Positions 48,522-61,640 of a stretch of 64,000 nucleotides of DNA are shown here, piece after piece (position 1 is the first letter of the stretch; every line of letters starts with the position of its first letter). Source of the stretch: Casuarius casuarius. Its lineage: Eukaryota; Chordata; Aves; Casuariiformes; Casuariidae. Made by a program: the position numbers and the translations under genes. The notes beneath the pieces were generated by a model. That model was not told the origin of the DNA. It did no database searches and saw only the letters and a list, made by a program, of their open reading frames with translations. The stretch covers positions 4,397,505-4,461,504 of the forward strand of contig PTFA01000024.1 of assembly GCA_003342895.1 (NCBI GenBank), in the 5' to 3' direction.

Positions 48522-51500
48522 AACACTCTCAGTGACTTCTATCTTTAGTCAGTCATCCTTGCTGTAAGTTTCTTTAAATTATAATTGGATCATCTTCCAG
48601 ATTCTGGGAGACCACTTTGTCAGGGGAATTCCTGGGAACGTAGTCGCTATTTCCTAAAATTTGTTGCTAAATTGTTAAATTAAGAAAGGACTGACTAAAG
48701 ATAACAATTCTTTGTTTGCAGTAGAAATCCTATATCAACAGCAACTATTTTTAAGGAAGCCTAGGACAAAATATTCATGCTTCTACATTTCTGTATTTTA
48801 TTTCTATGAAATAAACCCTGAATTTATGAATATCGTGATCTGTGTGTATGTCTCATTGAGAATTTGGACCTTGGCCTACTCACTTTCTACCCCCAACTTT
48901 AGAGATCCCAAATGTGCAGGCACAATGTGAACCAATTTCCCCAAATCATTTTCATTTTTGCCCTCTGAATGTGCATGTGGCTCCTAGTCACACACAAAAG
49001 CCCTGCACATTACACTACACGGGAAAACAATGAGAGAAAGTGCTTTTTATGAGTACTCTATTTTATAGTTATGTGATGGTATGGAGCGGAGATCATAGGC
49101 TAAATATCAATGGCTAAATATTATAAAGGCTACATGAGAGCATGGTTCCTTCTTTAAGGAGTTGTAGAAGGTCAGCTAGTCCTANAAAAACACACAGATG
49201 GATCTGACATGGAATGATTCATGATGAAATAATGACACTAAAGATCTGTTCAATAATAAAACTTGTGGAGCATGTTAATTTAATGTTTAGTATAAAGTTT
49301 AGTTATCAAGATTTATTGTATCTTTCAGCAAATCTGGCAAACAAATACCAGATGCTAAAACTTCTTCATTAAAAACTATTTGTTTAAGTCATGCCTTTGA
49401 ATGACTACTGATCTATTACTTCAAAAAGATAGTTTCAGTGTGTGAGAATAAGAAATACTATACTTCATATAATAAAAGAAGAAAATTGCTTCATCCAGAT
49501 AAAAAAGCCATTAAAGCAGCAGGAAAAAAAAACAGTAAATAGAGATGATGATGATAAATGATAGTTTAAAAAATATAGCCTAGATACAATGCATCTGTTT
49601 TGAAATGCTAATTTAGATGCTATAGAATTTTTCAGTTTTCTGAATTTTTCACAGCATTCAGGCTTATGCTATCATAGTCAAGGTGCACTAGTGCCACTTT
49701 TAGACGTGTATGCTTCACTGGCACTCCCTTCAGAAAGTGTGCTATGGAAGTAACAAAAAGCAAAAAGAATAATGAAAAGGAGTAAAGGGACAGGTTCTAA
49801 GAATAATTTTCTGGTCTCAACCAGATTCTTGATGTCTTGATTGTGTACGTACATTTAAATGTATAAGGTTCATTTTTGCAGCAATAATAATTAAAAAAAC
49901 AGAAAAGAAAAAAATAAAATCCCATGAAGAAGTAAGAGTTGGCAATTACCAACTAGCTTCTTCCTGCCTACAGTTAAGGATCTGTTATCTCAGTCGGCTT
50001 GGCCATGAAATTCCCTCACGCTCAGTTATATCATTGAAGCAAAACCTATTTTTGGTAAAGACCAATGGTCTCTACTCCACCTTGAAAAATAAAGCGCAGG
50101 CAACTGGATTTTTACATAAATCATGATGCAACACTACAATCTTGTTATTTTAGAGTAAGAGATAAATATTTATATTTTTCACAAAAAGAGCATAGGTTAT
50201 ATTCTAGTGTATTCGTTTTACATACTAAGTTTTTCACTCACTGTCATGGGTTACCATATAATATTATATGACCTGTGCTTTCAGACTTGGCAGTTGTGGA
50301 GATACTGAGCATTTTACTGAACTATTTAGTGTTTCAAAACCTGTTCCTCAATCTTAAAATATTATATACATAAATATCATACATTTATTTCCACCTTCTC
50401 AATGGAAATGGAAAAGGCAGCCCCCGCAGCCTATAAAAGTCTTGCTTAAGGCATTTCTCAAGAACATACTGGTAATGCTACTCACGGTTTGATTTTATGT
50501 CAAAATGTTCATTTGTGTCCATGTAAGCCAAAAATGAGGCAGTGACTTGAGATCTCTGGCAGGATGGCTTCTCCTGTGTTCTTTCAAAAAACAAGGTGCC
50601 TTGCTACATCTATGGTAGAAATAACATTGACCACTTTAAGGATTCTGCCTGTGGCATGACCATCCTTCTGTAAAAGCAGATGGATAGGGGTTTGTGCACA
50701 CTTTCTCATTCAAAAGAGGAAAAACAGTCCTACAATTTCTTCTAGAAAACTCAGAAAGATATATAAATGTTAAAGCCGTGGGCTTATGTAATATTAAGTA
50801 CAGCTTCTGCTATCACGAAAATAGAGCATAGTCCTATATTTTCACACACCTACAATTCCCAGTGACTTTATTACCATTATTTTTCAATTTCTCTGTCTTC
50901 TGGATCAGTACAGTGACAGGTAATGGTAGTTTATGATTCATAAAATATAGTTTATTGGACAGTTCACATTTGTTTGATTTACTGTGGTCAGAGCTGTTGA
51001 AGAGAAAAATTATATACATCAGCAAGATGCTTAATTTAAGTCCTCATGGGGAATGACACGCCAAAAAGTTTAACAGTACTGTCCAGATGTGTTGGATGGA
51101 TTGTACACATATGGCAGAGTATTTATGTTGAACGATATAGTTTGTGTAATTGTACTCAATCAGTCTTTTATGTGTTCTTCAAAGAAAAGAATTAATGAAA
51201 AGGAGATTCTACTTATTTTTCATTCCTGTGTACTTCTGTAGATATACTTCTACAAGTTGTAACCTGCCTTTTCTAGATAGGCGTTCCATATGCAAACAAA
51301 GAGTCAGTGGGAGAATTAGGAATACCATCCAGTGTCCTATTTTTGCTTCCTACTCCTCCTTTTAAATAATTTCTGAAATAGTACAAAGCCAGGAACGTTA
51401 GAGAAGGACAAAACGAAAGGTAAATGTTTGAAAGGTAGCATTTCCCTAAATCTTGTTTTGGTCACTGCTTTGAGTTTCCTGATCTCCCTTCAGTGATTTT

Positions 51501-52264
51501 CCAAAACAGAAAACACGATGCAGAAAGTAAAAGGTGGAAAGAAGAGTTCCTCCACGTCCGGAGAGAGTCAGATAAGATTAAAACATAATTCTATGTTCTG
51601 TCATCACCTAAAATGACTTGCAGCCCTGTTCCTGTGGTGGCTTTCAGAGCAAGGAGATTCCCAGAAGTAGTATTATAGTCCATACATTGAGGACTTTTAT
51701 CTGTAAAAGTTTGCTTGTTTTACACATTGCCTTTTTGAAATTTTATATGGGCTATGGATTTCTCTGCCTGTCACCCTCTCTGGATTTTGATGTACTTTGG
51801 GGTAATAAAAAAGATGCATCATAACTACTACACAGATAAGGGGAAATAAAATTGCAGGAGAATCTAAAAATTTTACATTAACTAGCCCTTGAGTATTCAA
51901 ATTTCCAGCATAAATGACCTTCCCCTTAATATATATTTGCAATGTAATTATACCAGTTGAGAGGAAGGAGGGTATTGTTGCAAAGCTCCTAGGCACAGAT
52001 GCAGGATGATCAAGGTTCTGCTTATATCACTTCAGAGATTTCTTCTGAAATATTACACAAATCAATCACTTGGCACTTCAGATCTCATATCTAAAACAGA
52101 GGGAACTGCATTTCCTTACTTGCTGGTATTACAAGGATTATTCAATAAATCACTGAGAGAGTCTCAGCAAATATGATGAAACTATATTAGAGAAAAGCCT
52201 ATGTACTTACAAACAAAATAAAATACTTGAATGGAGAACTTGACTCCCCGCTATGTGTTTCCTT
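48522..52264. other. AT-rich noncoding DNA
   Basis: I see no gene. One unresolved base (N) is at 49185. Frames are 62-99 codons and overlap on opposite strands. A 16-bp AT palindrome at 50255-50270 is within chance expectation. Confidence 0.55.
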
Positions 52265-52265
52265 G

Positions 52266-52316
52266 CTGTGACAGGGAGGTCACAGGAGGGTACCCTCCTG
52301 TGGCAGGAGGGTAACT
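52266..52316. repeat. Nested palindrome and direct repeats
   Basis: 52281-52302 is a perfect 22-bp palindrome: left arm CACAGGAGGGT and right arm ACCCTCCTGTG, with no spacer. CAGGAGGGTA at 52283-52292 recurs as a direct copy at 52304-52313. Overlapping the left side, TGTGAC (52267-52272) pairs with GTCACA (52279-52284). An 11-bp half-arm palindrome is unlikely by chance in 64 kb. The block could be a dyad-symmetric protein site or the product of a small inverted duplication. Confidence 0.85.
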
Positions 52317-54420
52317 GCTCTATACATGAGCATGGTATATGTCTAGATTAGCATCTGTAAAGTTGAAGAATTCCCGAAGATGGGAGTCCCATATAGTAGA
52401 GAACATTGCTGCTTTAAGCTTTTTTAGGCTACGGACCAACTTTAGCTTTACATACCTTTTCCACAATTTTTTTTCCAATTTGTTAACTATGAATACTCAT
52501 TTGCTGTAACAACAAAAGCAACAGCATGTCATCTGCATCATACCAGCAGTTAATTTGGTCAGATATTTGACTGATCACAGATAACAAAATTAGCTATTCT
52601 CATTGATTGACAATACAGAACTTCAAGATTTATGAAAGCGAATAATTTTAAAGGCCTCAGTGAGAATTAAATTATTGTCCCAAACCAACATGACTTATAT
52701 TATCACTTAATATTCCCATGCCAATTCGATTTGACCTTGTTTTCCTACCTTATCAGTCATTCAGGTTTGCTACAGGATGCTAAGAAAAGTTAGTATTAAA
52801 CCGAACTGCCTCAGAGCACTTCAAACAATGTGGCAGAAAAGACATAAGACATAATACTTTTAATCAATGGGTTTTCCTATGTTATTTTCATTTATGATCT
52901 TATTACAATATCTGGAACATGTAATCAGAGAGAAACTGTGCAAACATGCAGTTTTCACTTTTGCTGAACGGTGCTTGAGTCTTGTCAAAGGGTTTAATCA
53001 TTCAAAATGAATTACAAGACATAAATTTTTTAATTCCTTCAAACTTGGTGAAAAAGCATTATCTGATATGACTCCTCCTAGACCAACTTAATTAACAGGA
53101 ACTTCCAAAAGTAAGGTATATTAAAATATAAAAAGAAAACTGTATTAATATAATAATCATGGAAGACTACTGTAACTATACCATGCAGATCAGAAAGGAA
53201 AACTCTGAAAAGTTAGAAAATGCAATGATGAGTTCTTTACTTGGAAACATGGTATATATGCCTTAGCATATAAACTATCAGTTTCATGATCACATACAAT
53301 TTTTGCTTTGGCCCTCTACCTCATCAGTAAATGGGCTAATGTGTATTCACTTAATAAGCACATACTCAATACTTAAATTTATCTTAGTGATTACTGTTTG
53401 CACCTTGTGCTTTCGGATACACTACATACTCTTCAAACTGCAGTCTGTATTAACAATTTTCCATGCGCTTTTCAGTGGCAGTAATCAGTATAACATCTAA
53501 AAAACTCACAATATTATTTGTTTACTGTCTTTTCAGGGAGCTTATGGGGGCAGAGCAGGAAGAGATACAACCACTTTACAAGTGAGGAACAGAAAAACTT
53601 AGATCAAAGCATCTTGTAATTCAAAAGGAGAAAGTTCTTTTTTTGCTTTCATTCTATAAAGCTGTTACCCTTACAGTTCTGGTCTGAGCAGTGAGAAATT
53701 CACCTTTCTATCAAAACAGATATTTTGTACATCAGATCAGCAAGAACTGCTCATTCCCATCTGCTTGGACCCAAGCATTTCAGAAGTTTATATGGCATTT
53801 GTATGGCTTATATTGATAATTAAATATTATCACTAAATTTCAGGATTAACATTTTAAATACATTGATGGTGAGAAAAGTTCATCTTTGTTTCAGATTCAT
53901 TAATTCACAGTACCTAAAGACTGGTAAAGATGACATTCAGTTGGTTTTTAATTGGTTCAAATTTAGAGAAGACAAGGATATTAGGAACATTCACTTTTAA
54001 GTGAAGGCTTAAATTCTGCCATACAGACGCAACCTGGGCCAGGTATATGAAACTTCAGGACTGGTTAAACATTTCTCAAAGCACCTTTTTGTTTCTCATT
54101 TCTCAGCCACTGTTCACAGCTTACAAAAACTCTTTAAACTCTTCATAGGCACAATTATATCATCCCATGTATCACTCAATTTAAATTTTAGCCTTGATGC
54201 TTGCTATTGTATTTGTGCTTTGAGTTATGCCCTGCAGAACTGTTCACCTTAGATATTACACACCATGATTACCAAACAATTTCTCTGTTTTTACTTAAGG
54301 CTTGACTTGCCTATATTTTACTTCTTGCCATTTTCAATACTTGCCTCATTTTACATAGCTCTCTTTTACATGTCCCTATTTTCGCCCAAGGCAGATAAAC
54401 AGTGTCTTCTTGTTTATGTT
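52317..54420. other. AT-rich noncoding DNA
   Basis: I see no gene or recognisable repeat here. The one frame of note is 65 codons long and looks random. Confidence 0.6.
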
Positions 54421-54425
54421 CCATG

Positions 54426-54482
54426 TGTTTGTTTATATATATATGTTTATTTATATATATGTTTGTTTATATATATATATAG
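54426..54482. repeat. TGTTT(G/A)TTTATATATA tandem repeat
   Basis: Three units of about 16-22 bp begin at 54426, 54444 and 54460, each TGTTTGTTTATATATA or a close variant. Two short frames crossing it are repeat artefacts rich in Tyr and Ile. Confidence 0.85.
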
Positions 54483-55284
54483 TCAGAATAATAATGGAGT
54501 TGAACCATTTGAACTGTTTAGAAAAGAAATACCTATGCATTACTATTGATAAGAGTAGACACACACCACGTATGTTGATACTTCTTGCCACTTTAAAACA
54601 AACAGGTGTTAGCAATGTCCTCAGCAAAATAGTAAGGTATTCATGTCTAGATTAACTGAATGAAGAATAAGTTAATCAGAAAGAAGTGCCTCTGAGATAA
54701 GATTATGTTAGAAAAAAATCACTTCTTTTGTCTACTGAGTTCTAGATACAACTGTCCACAAATCATTATTTTGTACTAAAAACTAAACATTGCATCAGAT
54801 GAATAATGTAATGGAAAAGTAAAAGGAAAGGAGACAAAAGCATTTACAAGGGCATATGATTCTGACACTCCTTTTGAAGAACTGAGTTGTCAAACACAGT
54901 ATCAGTGATTAGTGCTGAAAGCAAAAATGAGACAAAATGTAGGGCTTCTGCTTCAAGTGGCCTTACCACATTTACATAAGATGCATCAGCAAGGTACTCA
55001 GGCCATTAAAAAAAAAGTTCTTTTGACTTTTCTTGGGAACAGTACTCCCTAAGGTGCCATGATATCCTCTTGCTCCTCTTACTTCTCAAATGATTCTTAA
55101 AAATGATTCTCAAAATCATTCCCAAATGATTGGAAAGAGGTCACTTCTCAAGCTGACCAAAAGAAGGGTTTCCTTCTGTTATCCTTCTAGGATAACTTTA
55201 CTTGGTTCCATTTCCAAATTAGATTAAAACAAAATTGTTGACAATTGACCAAAACTGGAAATCCAGGAGATAATAAAGTACTTT

Positions 55285-55306
55285 AAAACATTAACAAAAC
55301 ATTAAC
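55285..55306. repeat. 11-bp tandem duplication
   Basis: AAAACATTAAC occurs twice without a gap and without a mismatch. Confidence 0.85.
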
Positions 55307-57501
55307 AAATAAACTGTTCTTTTACACCCTGTAATCCGCTTCCTGAGATTGCTATACATGTTCCCCACTTCTGTGACTTTATCAGGCAGATGTGACGACA
55401 GTGGATGAAGCCAGGGTAGCTTGCCTTTCATCACAGCTGTCTGGAGAGCTGAGCGTCCGAGAACATTCATGTTTTTTGCAAAACGGCTGAGAGCTTTAAA
55501 ACAGTGCCAATCCTCCCTGTCATGGAACCACAGAGTCTGAAATTTGAGGATTTCTGGCTCTGGGGCAGTCCATTCCTACCACACAAATAGTCTGTGGCAA
55601 AAGGCTGGATATGAATTTCAGGAGCCTTGGACACTCCTCTAATTCCTGTACCATCTTCCTCTCCTAAATGTTACTAAACAGTAAAGATGGGTCAACATCA
55701 TGAAAAAAACATTCACAATTTTCACAGTGCATTTGAAGACAGAATGAAATTTTCATATCCTTCAAACAGGCACAGTAAATCACAGCCTGAAATTTGTTTA
55801 CTATAAAATGCGAATCGTGTGATGAATGGAATCATATTAGAAATAGTTTCTCTGAGGAAGACGGGAACAAACAAAACAACAAAAAAAGGGAATTTAAGCC
55901 AATTACTTGTATTGCAAAGAAAATTTTCAGACTCTCTGTCAATGATCTTTGGTCACGAAGGAAAAGCCAAAAGACACATGGATGACACATTTTGTTCTCC
56001 TTCTGTGAACATGGACCTTTTCTCATTACATAATAAGCAGTATCAGAGAAAACAATAACAACAGAATAATAGCATAAGTTCCTTGATAGTTGCTTCTCTG
56101 TCTAGCCTGCCAGTGCATGATGCTAAATTTATAACAGAAAATATACCATATCACATAAATGGACTGTAATTAACACATAAGTTAAATAAGATATTTCAAA
56201 TGCCTTTACACATCACACTCATTGTCCATATTGAAGGAGAGATATGAATTGTACAGGCTGAAAGACACACTAAACTGCCAAAACAAATTAATTTGATGAA
56301 TATCTTGTACTTTACTTGCATTCCACCCCCACTGAGCAGAGAGCAAAATAAATGAGTTCCCCTGTAGCTTTCTAGCAGGGTAGCATGTTGTGGGGCAATT
56401 TTTCAGCTCTGGGTTTTTTTTTTGCCTATCTGATGTCATGGAAATCAAATACTGCCCTCTGCCACATCATCATAAAGGCCCATGTGCTTTTTATAATTTG
56501 TGCACAAGTCTTTTTAAGATGATTTTTAAAAAACATTTTGCTAGCATGATTTTATTATACATTATGTAACACCATAGGGACACAGCAAATAGCACTGCTC
56601 ATTTGCTGTAAAAGACCTGATACACCTGCACCACCTTTTCAGAAAAAGTTCTATGTAGATTGAAATAAAAATAAACAAATCTGGCAACCTTAAAGATACT
56701 CAAACACCAGGAGAGCAATTACACTGCTCAAGAAAAATCTAGTTAGCTAGAGTAATCTAGTGCATACCACAGAGTACTTACTTTACTCTTCAAAGTGGCT
56801 ATTAGCAGATTATGTGCAGATTATAATAAATTATTTTGTTACTTAAACCATTTCAAACAGCTTGATGTAAATCCACCAAAGAATGAAAGGGTCACAACCC
56901 AGAAGCAGCATCCGAGTTCATAATGTGTGAGCTCTGCAGCCATAGACAGATTCTCATGTCCAGTCATGTCTCCAGAGAAGCACGTAATACAACCCCCCAT
57001 CTAATTTTCTATTTAAGAAAAAAAATCCCGAATCTCACAGCTTGCCAACTGCCAGTACTTCAATAGAAATGAAGTCTTATATACCTGGATTCATTTAATT
57101 GACTCCTTTTAACCTTTAAACACTTATTCAGGAAGTCTTCTTTGTTCTCCCTCAGCATCCTTTATCTTTTCTCAGTTGCCCTATTGCTCAAAGTTCATTA
57201 CACGCAACCTCCTCTCCCAGCAATTCCCTAACCCCACACCTTACCCTCCCCTTCACCTTCTAGATGCTTCATATATGGTTTTTCTTCATTTTCCTTAAGG
57301 CCTTCTTTCGGCTTTACTAATTCTCTTACACTGTCCAACAGTAATGGTACTGTATGCATCACAAGATCAGGACAATATTTGAGACACAATTTCAGTTACT
57401 TCGACAGCAAAAATGCTTGCTTTCATCTGCGAAGTCTTCAGAAAATTGCCAGTCATTATGAGACAGGGTAGCCATTTTGAGCAAGGATAGAGAAAAAGCT
57501 G

Positions 57502-57529
57502 TCTTGTAGTAAAGATCTTGTAGTAAAAT
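57502..57529. repeat. 14-bp tandem duplication
   Basis: TCTTGTAGTAAAGA is followed directly by TCTTGTAGTAAAAT, with one difference near the end of the second copy. Confidence 0.85.
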
Positions 57530-60500
57530 CACACCACTTTTTAAAGCTAACCTGAAATGGGCATTAGACAAAGTAAGTTTTCCTGTAGTGATGGGATGCT
57601 TCCATGGAAATGTTAGATCTTTTCCAAGTTATGTCCTGAGAGTGGACTCATGAAATGGGATGAATATCCTGACTTTCTCCTCACTTTGCATCTGCTTTGC
57701 TGTACCATATACAGGAGACACAAAACAGGATCATGTGGGCATGCTGCAAATAACATTTGAAAAGCAGAAGAGCCATTACAGCTGAAACAATTCAATGCAC
57801 AGTGTGTCGTTAGTGTGAAATACTTCTGATATAAGAGTAGAGTGGAGTCATAGGCATGAACAAAGCCACCAGACAAGCTGTTTTGTAGGCAAGGTCATTC
57901 TAATATTCGTGCCTGGGGATAAAAAATGCTATTTTTTAACCTATGTAAATAATGTTCATTTTAAAATTATGTCAGATATATACAGCATCCTATCTAACTG
58001 TTAGCACTATCTAGACAATTATCTAAAATTTAGAAATCAATTAGGGAGATCCTAAATAGCAGATAATTCTACTTTTTTTTTTTTCTTTCCTTTTCTTTTG
58101 AGAATCCAATTTACATAAGTCCTGGAGCCAAACTGATATGTTTAAGCCAGAATGAGCTCTCAAGTTCCAGTTCACATTGTGTTGACAACCCGATCTTTTG
58201 ACATATTCTGCAAAAATGTGGCAGTTGGAGAGCCTATAAAATACCTAGTGTAAAATACAAGATTTGCCCATCTTGCTGCTAAATACATTATATACTTCCT
58301 CAGGGACTCTAGTCTTTCTAAAATTAAAACAGAACATCTAAGTCTTCTGAACTGACTTAGAAGGACCTACTTTTTTAACATTCTATTTATTTAGAGATAC
58401 AACTTATATTAATATTTGATGATAAAAGAAGACGAATGGGAAAACAGTACAGCCTTCCAGGCATGAAGGATGTAAGATCTTTTTTATTTATATTTATGTA
58501 TGTATGTATGTTCTCTACAGAGCTATGTTTACTGAGAACACTTCAACAGCTGTTTTGAAAGAGGAGATTTTTCTTATCAAATACCCAGTCAAACACTTGG
58601 GATGCCATCTTTCTTGACAATTATGAGTAGCTTTGTAATATTTTTCAGCCGAGAGGCTAAAACACTCAGAATGTTAGTGACACTAGAGTGTGGATCTTGC
58701 CTTGCAAAAAAACTGTTTAAAATACCTAAAAAAAACCCTCAAATGTTAAACTTAACTTTCTAAAGGCACACAATAAAAAGGATTAAAAACCAATGAGCTG
58801 CAAATTCAGTGGTATATTTCTCTGGGCCTCAATTTAAGGAACAGAATGCTGTCAATTTTTAGAAAATTCATACCAACATACGTATTTTTTTCCTTTAATA
58901 ATTTATGATTTATTTGGTTCCCACTTTGCTTTCTTTTGAAGAAAAGCTGCCAGCAAGATAAGAACGAACATGTATTAATATGCAAAATTATTACCAAATT
59001 TGCTCTGATTCAGAGACTGAAGCAGAGAAGAAATGGAATAAATGTGTTAGGGACAGATGCTCTATTGTGGTTATCCATCCTGAAAGATTCCGTCAGAGAG
59101 CTTTTTTAATTTTTATGCCAATGGAAGTTACAAAAACAGGATTCCTAAACAGTGCTCGAGTGAGAGGACCAAGGCAAGAGTTGGTATGTGTATTTTCCCT
59201 GAGCCATATGTGGAAAGGACCTGGCCATGAGAAATCACTGATTTCCTGCAGAGTTTTGTTTTTGGCAATTCACGGTTTTTCCATTAAAAAAAACAAAAAA
59301 TGCTTTGGTAAGCTTCCCAATGTCTTCCTATCTTCTATGTCTTTTTATTTTCTCTTTTCTTCCCACTACTCTTTGCATGTAGGCTTCTCAACTTCTTGCT
59401 CTATCTCCTCTTTTTTTCCCACTTTGATTTTCTAGTAGACTGGCAGGTACAGGAATCTTCACTCAGCAGTAAACAGCAGTTATGTGTATGTTTTAAACTT
59501 TGTAATTAAGCCCCACTTTGCTGAATGTCTGCTCACAAATGCTATTTAGGAATCTCACTCTCTTAACTTAGACCATTAAATAATTATGTGTCTCCTTCCA
59601 TGTCCCTCGCACAGTCTTACTCACTTCTTTTTTTAAGCTTGCTTCGGATCTCCTCACTTGATTTCACGAATGGTAATATTAATTAGTACTATTATCATTA
59701 GATTTAATTTCACTTTTGAAATAAAATACAGTTTTCTGAGGACCATAAAGAAAGGAAAAAAAATGTCAGTGATTAGAGGAGAGAGCAGTCTGAACTGTAA
59801 GAGTAATAGTATTGCTTAGGATGAGGAGGACAGAAATTGAGAAATCTTCATTTTTCCTGAAATTATTGACTTATGACTGTACTATGCTCTACATAACTGC
59901 TGAAACATTTCATTAAGGAAAACTACACAGCTCAAAACATCTCTGTCTAGGCAGAAAGAAGGTTCTTGACCTCAATGTTAACAGTGTGAGGCTTCTATTC
60001 AGTGGCAGGTAATAAACTGAAAATAGTCCCAGAAGGTGTGCAGTAAAAACTTCCATAAAACTTTGTCAGTAAGTTTTCTTCAAGTATCCATCATTTGCAC
60101 AAGGAAAAACTGTCTGAGGGGCTAGGGGGCTAGGAAAAGCTATCTTGAAATAGCAGCTGTAATAACTTTCTGAAGAGTACCTGTCAACCACTGAAAAGAA
60201 TTTGGACATTTCTTCTTTCGAAGAGGCTATTTTTCTGGAATTACATGATGTGATCATTCCCTCAACAAACACAAGGTAACAGTATGACCACCCAGAAGCA
60301 AAAATGTATGGTATACCTGTGCACTATTCTGTGCAGCTTAATCCCCTACTATCATTTAAACCGAAAGGGTAATCCAGACACTCTCCGGAACGTGGCCTAA
60401 TTAGGAGGTGAACCTAGACAAGATCATACACTCCTTCAGAATAGCCGGGAGAAAAATGGGACACCCCTCAGAAATACAACTCCCAAGGACTCTTTAGAAG

Positions 60501-60929
60501 TTTGTGTTTTGTCAAGGCAGATGAGCTAAACTCAGCTGACAGTTATCCCACCCCATTCACATTTTTAACTTGAGTGCAGGATAAATGAATTAAAATGCCT
60601 ACAGGCCAAGAAGACAAGACCTATGAATTTTAGCTTAAAATAAAGAGAAACTGAGACTTAACAGTGTATAAAAGGAAGCTGCAAAGAGCAAAGGAATATT
60701 TTTCTTTCTTTTCCATACTGACAGAGATGATATTTTTTTTTAATTTAGTTAGGAAGAGTCAATTCTGATAGTAAGTAAACTTTCTAGTATGACTATTACA
60801 ACACTGGAACACATTCTCTTAGAAAGGTATAGGAATATCCAAAATCAAAAGAAATAGGAAGAAATCAGAAAGTATCTGTCATGTTTCATAGACCCTTCCA
60901 TTGTAAGATGTTTTCCCAGATGAACTTTT

Positions 60930-61640
60930 GACTGCTTTTCTATTTCTCACTCTTTATGACAGATCTAATATTTGTGGTGAATTAATTCTAATACTTGAAG
61001 TGAGGAGCAAGATGCGAAGAAAGCGGATTTCTCTTTATAAAAAACTAAAGATGTTTGTTAATAGTAGCAAGGAATGGTTATTATGTTCTAATATACAATA
61101 TTCCATTATCTCTTCTTGTTAGGCCTCAAAAGCTTATTATTCATGGCTCATTTTTTCCAGTGCTAATAATGGCTTATAAATGGCACTGTATTTTCATTAA
61201 AAATCTCATTGTTGGCTGTCCATTTTATTGGCATTTCATAAGCATTATACATCATAATGCACTGTATGTTTGTGGATATTAACAGTATTGATAGCAGTTC
61301 AATTGCAATAAGTGGTTTAATAATTGCTTGCTAATTTGACTTTGAGCAGAAGTTCTTTGTTTTTCAAACTCGATCTGCTCCTAGATCATTAAAGCAATGA
61401 TAGGGTGGTATAGAGCTCTTTTTTAGCATCTAATTAAAGATGCTGCTTGAATTATTCATGCATTATGGTATTCTATGAATAATTTATGCAGAAATTTCAT
61501 TGGCAAAACTTAATTTTGATCTTCAATAAAACCCAAATCTTATTGCGCTTTTCAAGGTCTTTCAAAATAATCTCTCCATGACTTTTATCATCAGCAGTTA
61601 CCAATTAATATCACAAGAGTGAAACCAGAAAATATTTAAG
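60930..61640. promoter_or_regulatory. Candidate deeply conserved enhancer-like element
   Basis: About 700 bp without simple repeats or transposon remains, dense in homeodomain- and POU-type motifs: TAATTA at 61431-61436, ATGCAT at 61458-61463, several TAAT cores and CAATTG. Two exact inverted repeats lie inside: GCATTAT/ATAATGC at 61242-61260 (5-base loop) and AATTATTCAT/ATGAATAATT at 61450-61484 (15-base spacer). Two short frames (64 and 75 codons) overlap at the left and do not resemble proteins. This texture is typical of vertebrate conserved noncoding elements near developmental transcription-factor genes, but conservation cannot be seen from one sequence. Confidence 0.35.

Larger units (their letters stand above)
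54483..60925. other. AT-rich noncoding DNA
   Basis: I see no supported gene. Two small exact tandem duplications (55285-55306 and 57502-57529) and a TATG run near 58497-58510 are present. The longest frame in the window, 151 codons at 58980-59435, has no recognisable domain, ends in a low-complexity Ser/Phe stretch and is most likely random. Confidence 0.55.

Noticed and set aside
50255..50270. 16-bp palindrome CATATAATATTATATG
   Set aside because: AT-only interior; such sites are common in AT-rich DNA.
58980..59435. 151-codon open frame, the longest in the window
   Set aside because: No recognisable domain, a low-complexity Ser/Phe end, no splice or promoter context, and a length compatible with chance in AT-rich DNA of this size.
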